A stretch of DNA of 64,000 nt from Carya illinoinensis (Eukaryota; Streptophyta; Magnoliopsida; Fagales; Juglandaceae): positions 29,183,501 through 29,247,500 of the forward strand of contig NC_056757.1 in the NCBI RefSeq assembly GCF_018687715.1. Reading direction: 5' to 3'. Shown here piece after piece: positions 33,129 to 43,320 of this stretch (position 1 is the first letter of the stretch; every line of letters begins with the position of its first letter). Under the pieces are notes generated by a model, which saw only the letters and a program-made list of their open reading frames with translations, did not search any database and was not told the DNA's origin. The translations under genes were made by a program, and so were the position numbers.

Positions 33129-33638
33129 TTACCGAAGCCACCATGTCTCGCGGGCATCGGATCTGAACGTGTAAAACTTAAACGATAGAACTTCCACTCC
33201 CAGCTCTGTAATCATTCTCGCCCGAGTTAAGAAATCTCGGCATAAGGGGCAGGTTTGATTATTATTAACCTTGTATCCAGTCCATCTGTCTAAGCAAACT
33301 CTATGAAACAGATGCTCACATCTCAGCACTCTAAACTCGTCTCCATCTTCCATCTTACACAGACACACAGCACATTGCACTTCTGCATCAGTACTACTAC
33401 CAGGCGTGTGCTGGTATCGTTCTATGCTAAGTTCTTCATGATCATCATGACCAAGTTCTGGAACCACGTGGTCAAAGGCGTAGGTCTTGGAGAAAGCATG
33501 GTAAAGCAAGAAGTTGAATGCCCATTTCAAATTGGTAGCAATCGAATATATGTAAATCGACATGGCTGATAAGGAACTGAGCTTGGAAACAAGAAGGGAA
33601 AAGAGTGAGAGAGTGGCTAGCTGAAGAAAGCCCATCAT
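33129..33638 (-). CDS. RING-H2 finger E3 ubiquitin ligase (paralogue 2)
   Basis: A single-exon frame of 169 residues with ATG at 33638; a second Met follows immediately. The N-terminal 50 residues are hydrophobic and may span or enter a membrane. A histidine- and acid-rich linker (57-72) leads to a full RING-H2: C89, C92, C107, H109, H112, C115, C130, C133. It differs from paralogue 1 by three extra residues (NNN region) before the last Cys pair. It ends ETWWLR. The likely role is ubiquitin transfer from an E2 to an unknown substrate. The pair has the same strand and architecture, which supports local duplication of an ancestral gene. Confidence 0.9.
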   Translation of the reverse strand: MMGFLQLATLSLFSLLVSKLSSLSAMSIYIYSIATNLKWAFNFLLYHAFSKTYAFDHVVPELGHDDHEELSIERYQHTPGSSTDAEVQCAVCLCKMEDGDEFRVLRCEHLFHRVCLDRWTGYKVNNNQTCPLCRDFLTRARMITELGVEVLSFKFYTFRSDARETWWLR

Positions 33639-33754
33639 GTTTAATTTAACACAACAAAAGGGAGAAGAAGATCGATCGAGGAGTTGCTTTTAATAAAGAC
33701 TCGGCCGAGGCGTTGGAGGAAGGAAGCTGGAAATGAAGCAAGATTTGTAACCTC

Positions 33755-33765
33755 TATATATAATA
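33755..33765 (-). promoter_or_regulatory. TATA box candidate of RING-H2 paralogue 2
   Basis: TATATATAG-like sequence on the - strand, about 117 bases upstream of the ATG, with a GA-rich leader between. Confidence 0.5.
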
Positions 33766-33799
33766 GATCGAGGCCACGCAAACGTGCTTCGTTAATAAT

Positions 33800-34340
33800 T
33801 CTCTCTTTTTATTTCCGCACCATGCATTTCACACCCATACCGTCCATGTGATTCATGTGCGTTCGGGCAGGTTTTCTCTCTGTCCATCCTGCAAATGGCC
33901 CTTTTGCAAATGACTTTTCTCAATTAAGGTTTCTAAGTGTCTAACTCATCTATACTCCCAGGGTGGTACACTATTATTTATTTTAAAAAATATAAAAAAT
34001 TTCTTTACAAAAGTTGATTATATATAATTATTTTTACATACTTCTTGTATAATATTTTTTGATTTATCAAAATAATTATTTTATATTAAAAAAATAACGC
34101 AATCAATTATGTTAATAAAATACACAATAAATGTATATATATATATATATATAAATAACTGTATATAAAATTTTTTATTCATAAATATATTAGGATAAAT
34201 TTCCACAACATTAACTAGAATAAAAGAAATTTTGTATTTTGAATTTATTTATGATTGTTCTGGACCTCTGATACCAAAGGAAATATTTACCTTTTTTATA
34301 CATATAGAATCTGTAATACTAGATGATCTAGCGCTAGTTT
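33800..34340. other. Intergenic, no gene seen
   Basis: Upstream of RING paralogue 2, becoming AT-rich after 33960, with a short AT tract near 34135. Confidence 0.4.
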
Positions 34341-34346
34341 AACCAA

Positions 34347-34570
34347 GGGCTTGTTCGGCAATAGAGACGGGATGGAATGATAAATTCTCAAAACTTATTA
34401 CAATAATCTTTGCAAACATTACTTAAATATAAAATATTTTTTAATTTTTAATTTTTAACCTTTTTATTTAAAAGTTTAGTAATTATAACTTTTACAAATT
34501 TTAAAACAAAATATAAAATTCAATACAAGTTTTTCAAACTTCAAAATAAAAATAATATAAAAAAAATTAT
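34347..34570. mobile_element. Miniature AT-rich element of the GAGATGAGAT family, partial
   Basis: Starts 'gggcttgttcggcaatagag' with 'gggatggaatgataaattct' and AT-rich complementary core; the right edge is unclear. Confidence 0.35.
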
Positions 34571-34682
34571 ATTTAAACAATTTTTTGTGTATTGACTGCG
34601 TAGTCCTAACCGTACCGCTTTTTCTCCTTTTACATTCCCCTCTTTGTGATATTTTCGAGGAAAGAATAGCCATAGTGACCAA

Positions 34683-34812
34683 AAGATTTATACAAATAAA
34701 TTAATAAATTAATCTAATTTCTTGTTATATATATTTTTATAATAAAATTAATTTTATAATTTAACATATATAACCCTACGTTTTATAAACTTATTTCATA
34801 TAATCTTTTTAT
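34683..34812. repeat. Palindromic AT-rich miniature element, partial
   Basis: Contains 'taataaattaatctaattt' and 'taataaaattaattttataa', with the right arm 'ataatctttttatcacg'. Confidence 0.4.
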
Positions 34813-34814
34813 CA

Positions 34815-37095
34815 CGTTGCCTCTGATGTGATCGGGTAATTACTTGAGTACTGTTGACTGTTATATATAAGTTGGTCAGTATTATTGGAGTTGCATTGAA
34901 CGGATGACTGTTGCCTAAAAACTCTTTCAGTATGTAAGTAAGTTTCTGATTTTCATTACATTTTTCGGCTTTTTTGTGGTATAATTACAATTGCTAATTA
35001 CCTAAACATGACTAATTTAGCTAGTTCATGTATTGAGTAGTTTTAAATTCTAGGTGTACTAGTTTTAGGTAAGATTTTCATGTAGGTGCTCATGGACCAC
35101 CTGGTATTGAAATAGTTAGATTCTAAGATATTGCATGCATGTTTCACGCTATGAAATGACGCCAAATTAACAAGATCCACATATTTTACGTCGTTGAAAT
35201 GCGCCTTACTAAAAGCTAGTTGATTTTTTTCTGCAAGTATTATTTTTCTTCCTTAATTGATGATGGCCATGGGTACGTATGGTTCAGGTGGATATGAAAA
35301 TTTGAACAACCCACGTCCACACATATATTTTAATAATTGAGCAGCTAGCCGCCTGACTCGAGTACTACTATTAACAAAGTCTTATTCACTAATCTAGCTT
35401 TGTTTGAATATGAGTTTTCGAACTAACATATTCAATTTTTTTTTCACAAACTATTTTATTTTATTAAAATAAATTATTTATAGTACATTTATAGCTTTAT
35501 TGATTGTGAATTTTGACATATAAATTTTGAAATTTTTGTCAATATTTTTATGAAATTTTTATATATACATAACTAACAATAATATTTATATATGAAATCA
35601 TATAATATTAAAATCATACTCATTATAGATAGTGATGAGATCATACAATAAGAAGAATAAATATGAACTTATTTGAATTTATTCGAGTTTGTACGAGTCG
35701 AATGAAACTTCACACAATTTAATTAATATCGTTTAATAATTGATCATAGGTATGTTGTGCGGATAATTCATTTTTAATAAATGAATGTAGTCGAATCCAA
35801 ATTTGAGCAGCTCATTGAATATATATCTTTATTTATTTATTGTAGAGTACTAGGAATTAAGAGAAAAAAATTATTTTCTTTTTCCTCGATCGATCATGTT
35901 GCGTATGTATAATACCTATCATAGTTGATGCGTGGGTAGTAGATCCATGTTCAAAAGCATGCATTCTATATATATAAGGAAGATCGAGATTAATATTGGA
36001 AGGAGAGGAAGAATGGGGTCGTCGGTCGGAAGGAGAGGAAAGAGGTACGGGATCAGGAGGCAATGATCAGCCTTGAAACTGGATCTAGATGGTACCGCGG
36101 TCGAGTGATGACCGATGGAAAAGGCAATGAATCATACGTGGGCAAGGGCGGCGAAAGATTAGAGACCTCAGGTATTAGACGAATGGGGGGCAAGCAATGT
36201 TCAAATCCATGGGAGTTCCGTCGTCGATGAAAGAAACGACCATATGGTAAAAATTTATGGATATAACTCATATCATAAAATCGGGTTTAATAAGATAATT
36301 TTATTCATTTTTTATAAACATGTTTAACACCTTATTTATAGGTAATGTGAAATTTATTTTTTTATATATTTTTTTATGTATATATTAATATTTTTTTTAA
36401 TCCTTATCACAAAATAAATAGTGTGAGTCCTTATTAATATGTTTTGATATAATAAAAAAATTTACAGATCTAATTTATTTTATAAAATTAGTTTGAGAGT
36501 AAATATTCATTCCTCGTAATATACCCAAGGATAGAAAATTATCCCTTATAACGTACGTGGAGGTCAAGAACATCTAATCTTGAAGATGATTAGATCCAAT
36601 CGAGTGAGACGGCAATAAACTCCTATATGCAATTCATGCGAGTGAGACGACATGACTAAACTCCTACATGCGTGTCCCACATCAAATAGGATTAATCCAT
36701 GCACATTAATTAATTATTAATTAATGGAATCGTGCATGCGTGGATAGTTTGATGTCATGGTCACCATCGTTGGCCGTGCATATTGATCATTTTCGTTAAC
36801 GCCATAATCCATTTCCTGTTGAAAATCACGTGGATCATCGATTTACGTACAAAGAATTATTAGGAACACATATGGCCCCCCTTGGGTTTGTTGGTATATG
36901 GTGACTCAGGGAATTAGGGACCACGACATTAATTATCATGCAGCCTGCATCGGCTAGAAGCGAAGGTTGATCCGAAACTTAATTTATCACCACATACTTT
37001 TTGGAGAAACTCATTCGTTGGACATGACATTACTCATGTGGGCCATATTAACGTGAACGAAGGCAAGATAGGTTTCAGTACATATAATTATATAT
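34815..37095. other. Intergenic, no gene seen
   Basis: Long AT-rich stretch. Short frames around 35857-36271 on - are low-scoring and lack domains. No element ends recognised. Confidence 0.4.
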
Positions 37096-37246
37096 GAGTA
37101 ATATTATATACAGTCATTTTTACATACTTTCTGCACACTCTACTGATATGATTGGCTGGATTAATTTTTTTTTTAATACATAACTAATCATATCACTAGA
37201 GTGCACAAATGAGTCCACAAAAATGACTGCACATAAAATTTTTCAC
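37096..37246. mobile_element. Hairpin MITE (copy 2)
   Basis: 'ctgatatgattggctggatt' pairs with 'actaatcatatcactagagt', and 'tacagtcatttttacat' with 'aaaaatgactgcacat'. Same family as 19300-19448. Confidence 0.8.
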
Positions 37247-38012
37247 TATATATATTCCAAATTTTAAGTTATAGAATTTCTCAGGTGGTAATGGCCAAGA
37301 CGACTAGTTATGGCCCCCTTCATCTATCTTCGACGACTAACACTGTGCACAATCATAAAGTCACAAATATCGTGTAACTGTTTTTAAAAAAATAAAGTAT
37401 ATTATTAAAAAATTAAATTTTTTTTACATAAATTTCTTATTTATTAATTTTTATAAAAATAATTATATAATTTTTATACACTCACGAGTGCAAGTATTAT
37501 ATTTTTAATCTAAACTGAGTTATTGATCTATTTTTAAATTAATATATGTGTAAAATACATCATTTATATAATTTTTTAAAAGATCATCTATATAATTATT
37601 TAAATAGTAAGATTTAATTTATAAAATCTAAATTTTAAAGTTTATATTGAAAATTAAATTATGATATATAAATATTTTATTGTGTGTGATTTATATACCG
37701 ATTTGATAATAGAATTTTTTTTTTAATCTAAAAATACATATCTCAGGCATGCGTCAAATTAAACATAATAAATTAATTTGCACATATATTTATAATTTTT
37801 TTTTCTTAATTATTGGGTATTTATAGACTTTTGAGTACTTATTTATTTAGTTTATTAGGAATGTATGCTACTGATTTGCTTATATTTATTAATGGTTAAT
37901 TATTATGGGCATTAGACCGAAGCTTAATGCTATCGAGGATGACAACATCTGTGACAAAGTCTAGTATTAATGTAGCATTGCTCATGTCCATAACAACCAT
38001 CAATAAATATAG
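37247..38012. other. Intergenic, no gene seen
   Basis: AT-rich sequence without frames or recognised repeats. Confidence 0.4.
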
Positions 38013-38167
38013 AGAAATGATTTTTGCAGTCAGCAAATGCAAGCAGCATGCAGCCGCTTTAAAAAAAATAAATTAATATGGAACCTACATAAAAAAAAAA
38101 ATTTATAAATTCATTCCGTACAACCGTTTGTATCCTGATTGCATTTGCCGACTGCATCTAGCAAAAC
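38013..38167. mobile_element. MITE with GCAGTCAGCAAATGCA ends
   Basis: Left end 'tttttgcagtcagcaaatgc' and right end 'gcatttgccgactgcatcta' followed by 'gcaaaa' are inverted copies. The AT-rich middle has no coding capacity. Superfamily not determined. Confidence 0.6.
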
Positions 38168-39734
38168 CCATAAATATAAGTAGGTATCACCTTCAATTAA
38201 GGATGGAAAGAAAAGCGGTAAACTAGCTAGACCGAATTAATAGGTTTGGTTTGATATGATATCGATTTCATTTTTATCAAAATCAATCCGATCAATTTTG
38301 GTTTTCATTTGTCTTATATCATACCAGACCAGTTGATAGATATAGATTTTAATTTTTTATATTGTAAAAAATATTTTTAACATTATATATAACTATATAT
38401 AAAATAATTTTATATTATATAATAAATTATTAATTAATATAATATTAAATTTTAAAATCCTATAAAAATAACTATATATTATCATTATAGTCTATAATAT
38501 AATTATAATATACTACAATATATTATCATTATATTCTTATATACTATATTATATATATTATATTATATATCAAAAAAACCGAAAGTATCAATCTAGGGTT
38601 GTAACCAGTGCGATATCGATTTTTTAAATTTTAAAATCGATATACTGTTTCAATTATAAAATATGTCTAGAATCGGATAGGACCAGATCAATTATTCCCA
38701 TACCCTCAATTATATATGTTAATCATTTAAATGAGAACCGTTTAAGATATAATATATAAAAAATGTGTAATTTTAAATGATAAGCTAAAGACATACCGTA
38801 TCATACGAATGTCTTTTTATATTAATTTGGAATCATCTTGGAGGGTTTCGATGGATCTCTCGTGTTGCATGGCTATATATGCTAGCTGTTGCATGTGGTG
38901 GATGTCCACTAATTTGGATATAATGTCCGTACACTATATATTATACTTATTTTATTTTATTTTATATTTTTATAATAAATATATAATATATAGATGATAA
39001 ATAAAATAATTTAATTAATTTAATAAAAATAAAATAATTTAAAATAAAAAATAATTTTAAAATATATAAAATATATAATTTTAAATGATTTGTAGCATTC
39101 CATTTATCAAATTTGAATCGTCCAATGTATATGTCATTGTGTTGATTTTTGAGCAACGATAAGTAACAATCCATCTACATTTTATCTATTATTTCTTCAT
39201 AAAATATAATTATTTTAAAATTTTAGATACATCAAATCAAAATTAAAATTAATTTTTTTTAAAAATATTATATTATTTAATAGTAATTTAAGAGTGGTAA
39301 ATTTGTTAGTAGTTATCATTTATTTTATTTTTTTAATTTTATTATGTATAAATAAAATTGCATGTTAATTTATGTAATAATATTAAATTTTTTATATTTA
39401 AAATTTAAATTAATATTATTTTTAATAAAATTTATATTTTATCTAATCACACTAAATTAATATATAAATTAATGTATAATTATATTTACGATTAAATTTT
39501 TACCTTTTTTTAGGAAGAACAAAAAGCAACAAGACACATTGAGCGGTCACTGTAGGCAACGTGATTGATCGGACTGTATTTTCAAATCCATGATATTATT
39601 AGGTATATAGGTGAGTAGGTACGAGGACTTCAACCATTCCATTCCATGAAATTGACAATTTGATGCAACGTGTAAGGTGTATTAAACGTGTTAAAGGATT
39701 TTCTCCTGGAAATGACAACCTACGTGATAACTTC
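38168..39734. other. Very AT-rich intergenic sequence
   Basis: No gene. A segment at about 38210-38720 has partly complementary ends (ACCGAATT.. / ..GGACCAGATC) with an extremely AT-rich centre and might be a decayed hAT-like element, but I cannot define it. Confidence 0.3.
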
Positions 39735-39737
39735 TTA

Positions 39738-40630
39738 GAGCATCCGCATTAGTCTCGCTATTGACAAGATTAAAATAGTCAGCATTTTAACTATTTATCA
39801 TCTGTAATGATCTAATCAAATTTCAAAAATTTGACATAAATTATACAGTAATTGTAAGTTGTTCGTCAACATTGGCGAGCTACTGTACTGAGTCCATGCA
39901 TTATTTTATTCTTTTTTTTTTCACATGCAACCTCTCATTTTTCTCGGATTCGCGCTTTTTGTGTTACTCGTTTCTTGCAGTTGTGTTAATACCTTTTTTT
40001 TTTTTTTTTTTTTTTTTTCTCTACATCGGAGCTCCATCGCATGGAATTGTTTTCGTTTTCAGTAATTGGAGAACCTCAAAACAGAGTAGAATATTGTGCT
40101 CTCGCCCGTTGCACAACCGTACGCCGTCGCCTACGCCGCTGCACCTCCACATCGCCTCAGAAGATGCCGCCGAGTACTGCATGTCAGTCGCACTAACGGC
40201 CGCGTCTCACAGTGAGGTTTTTCCCCTCAACGCCGTGTAATCTGTTTTTCAAATTCATCTCCGTTCTCTCTCTGATGATCACTCTATCTCTCTCTCAGTC
40301 ACGGGGCCATGCAGATCGACGACGTTTTCTTCTGGCGCAGTTGACCTCCGTCAAGCCACTTGTGGGCCGCCCAGCTCCGTCGCTTGCCTCTGTCTCTGTT
40401 TTCATTTTCATTTTTGTTTCTATTTTCGCATGCCTCTGTCGAGCCTGAGCATAAACCGGTGTTTTGTGTTGTATAGCCAAATTGTTATTTAAATATATAA
40501 ATATTATATTATTATTTTTACTTCAAAATAACTAGTTTAATGTGATAGACTTAGCTAAAAGTTTTAGCTATAGCTAAAATTTATAATTCTAGCCAAAATT
40601 TGAAATTGGCAATGGCCATTGCCAATGCTC
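39738..40630. mobile_element. PIF/Harbinger-like element with a GC-rich interior
   Basis: Ends are GAGCATCCGCATTAG and, in reverse complement, GAGCATTGGCAATGG, each flanked by TTA (39735-39737 and 40631-40633), as expected for Harbinger-type insertion. Inside, after a T run (39992-40018), lies about 430 bases of GC-rich, gene-like sequence (40020-40450) unlike the rest of the element. No transposase frame. It may be a non-autonomous element carrying captured host sequence. Confidence 0.6.
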
Positions 40631-40633
40631 TTA

Positions 40634-41169
40634 ACATCTTTTTCCAGCGTTGCAGGCAAGAAACTCGGGAAAGTTTGGGGCTATAGCTTTCAAGTCAGCT
40701 TTCATATCGTACATGAGAAGTCCTACGTTCCAAAGATCTATCGAGAATGAAAGAAAATATTTTTATATTTTTTGATTTGTTTTCATCATCTTTTTAAAAT
40801 TCTCAAATATATGTATATTTATTAAATTATAATAGTATTAAAAATATTTCTTTAATTATTAAATAGAAATAATAAAAAATACTCGGAATCCCTCTCACTA
40901 TATAAATATATATATATATATATATGTAGATCATCACATGGACTTTGTACGTACACCCTTGATTCATCAATTAAGTTCTTTCGATCAATATCCTTTATAC
41001 TTCAATTACTAATTAACTTAGGTACCTTCTATTAATTTCTTCTAAGATTGTACCGTAGTTAATTTATTCAAATTGCTGCATGCATCAGGAGATCATGATG
41101 TTCATCGATACGAACTAAATTTAAGAGAATGCCATGAAATTATTTTTATTTTATTTTTTATAACCAAAC
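40634..41169. other. Intergenic, no gene seen
   Basis: AT-rich with a TA microsatellite around 40905-40926. Ends at the start of a copia LTR. Confidence 0.4.
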
Positions 41170-41413
41170 TGTTGGAATATAGAAAATCATATAAAAAAAT
41201 TTGAGTTAAAATCTCTGGAAGCCAAGCATAGAACTTCGTCTGTAAATAAGCAATTAAGTTAGTTAAGTCAGTTAGTGATATGCTCAGGTAAATGCAATGT
41301 ATAAATAGACCCTTTGTACAATCTTTTTATCTTCACAAAAGTAATGAGAATTATTCTAGTCTCCATTCAGACAATCTTCTGTTTTCGAGTTATACATGTT
41401 ATAGAAATTTACA
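41170..41413 (+). repeat. 5' LTR of the copia element
   Basis: 244 bases, TG...CA. The first 112 bases match 46827-46938 closely, with a few substitutions. A TATAAATAG-like promoter lies near 41300. Confidence 0.8.
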
Positions 41414-41495
41414 TGGTATCAAAAGAGTAAAGAGAAGTCTTCCGTTGAATTCTTTCCTTATTGATTATGTTCTTGATTTTTTGTTTCTTACTTCT

Positions 41496-42557
41496 ATGGC
41501 ACCCTTTGAAATACCTTTTGAAAATTATTCTATGGCGAATCCTTGTCATGATTTCTTGAGTCAGTACTATCTTCATCCTTCTGACAATCCAGGAGCATTT
41601 CTTGTGTATGAAATCTTCACAAGTGAGAATTATATTACATGGAGTCGATCGATTTCAATTGCAATCATTGTCAAGAATAAAATCTCCTTCATTGATGGAA
41701 CTCTGCTTCGACCTAGAATTGATGCTGATCCTAGGCTAGGAATTGCTTGACTAAGAGCCAATAATCTGGTGCTATCACAGTTAATGAACTCAATTTCCGA
41801 AGAAATTCATGGCAACCTTCTTTATTTTTACAATTGCTTTGGTTATTTGAGAGGCAATCAAGACAAGATATCTTAGAAGCGATGGTCCAAGAGTTTTTTC
41901 TTTGGAAAAATCCCTCAATTCAATTTCTCAAAGTTTGAAAACTATTACTGAGTATTTCAGTGAATTTAAAGCCTTGTGGGATGAATATATCAGCTATCGA
42001 CTTATTCCAAGTTGTAAATATGGAAATCTTGGTAGTGCACATGCAATATTCTCAAGAATCTCACAGATCGACAACAGTTTGATTATGTAATCAAATTCTT
42101 GGTTGGATTGCATGATTCATACTCGGCTATATCAGGAGTCAATTACTCCTTCAATCTCCTCTACCATCAATGAGCAAAGTATTTTCTTCGTTACTACAAG
42201 AAGAAAGTCAAAGATCTCTGTCTAATAATGTTGGAATTTTCCTAGGTTCTCATGACATGGTTGTTGCTCAACCACAAAGACAATCATCTACTGGTGCTAG
42301 ATACATAAAGTAGAAAGGAAAAACAGATTTGATCTGTTCTTATTGTGGCTATTCTAGCCATCTTGTAGACAAATGTTTTAAACTCATTGAATATCCTCTT
42401 GGATGGAAAGGTCCTAAAGAGAAAAGATCTCTCAATGTGCAATCTGGAAATTCATCATATGCACAGCCCATTCCAAACAATGTATCTTCATTGGAACAAA
42501 ATTCAAGTATTCCCAATATGGTATTTTCTCAAGAGCAAATCAAAATCTGCTTACCTT
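41496..42557 (+). pseudogene. Copia gag remnant with zinc knuckle
   Basis: Begins MAPFEIPFENYSMANPCHDF, then LHPSDNPGAFLVYEIF and SENYITWSRSISIAI with KNKISFIDGTL, the usual start of this copia gag. Later ICSYCGYSSHLVDKC is a CX2CX4HX4C knuckle. Stops near 41748 and 42088, and frame changes, make it a pseudogene. Confidence 0.85.
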
Positions 42558-42672
42558 AGCAAATAGCCTATCCAACTCTAATCTTAATACTGATTCCACA
42601 GCTAATGTTGCCTCAACTTTAGGTATATCTTCTTCCCGTAATACTTTTTCTTCTTCAATGAATTCATACACT

Positions 42673-43320
42673 TAGATTCTTGACACAGGAGCAACAAATC
42701 ATATAATATGTTTTCCCCATCTTTTTGATTCCATAAGCATACTCAACAAACCTTCCAAAGTCCATCTACCAAATGGACAATCTGTTCCTATCGTTTTCTC
42801 TGGAAATGTCACACTTTCTTCTGACATAACCCTACAAAATGCATTGTTTGTTCCTTCTTTTAATATCAATTTGATTTATGCTTCAAGATTGACTAAAGAT
42901 AATTCTATTGGATTGTTCTTCATTCAATCCAAATGCATTTTGTAGGACTTAAGCAAATGGAGGATGACTGGGCTTGCTGAAGTCAAATCTGGTTCATACT
43001 ACTTATCTTTTTCTGCTTCAAATAAGAGTGAAATGTCTGATATGATTGGTTCTTCTTCTACTGCCTTAGTTCAATCATGTAATAGCAATCCTCATATATG
43101 GCATCTTAGATTAGGACATGTTCCATCTGCAAGATTACAGATAATTAGTAATCTTGATTCTTTTGTAAATGCTTCTCCTAATCATGTATGTGAAATATGC
43201 CCATTAGTTAGACAAAAGAACCTTCCTTCTCTTGTATCAAACAATCAATCAAATAAAAATTTTCAATTAGTTCATATTGACATTTGGGGTCCCTCTGCAT
43301 GTCTCAATATGTTTTCAATC
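42673..43320 (+). pseudogene. Copia protease and integrase N-terminus remnant
   Basis: ILDTGATNHI (active-site GAC at 42682) is the protease, with a stop just before it. Then IWHLRLGHVPS and CEICPLVRQKNLP are the zinc-binding HHCC domain before integrase. VHIDIWGPSA is the start of the catalytic core, after which the copia sequence ends abruptly. Confidence 0.85.

Noticed and set aside
35857..36271. Two 68-72 codon frames on - around 36 kb
   Set aside because: Low-complexity proline/serine content, no start context or domain support.
38210..38720. Possible hAT-like element with ACCGAATT-type ends
   Set aside because: The end match is weak and I found no target duplication; left as a remark on intergenic DNA.
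39872..40240. 122-codon frame in the Harbinger-like element
   Set aside because: It includes a long phenylalanine run from poly(T) and no recognisable domain.
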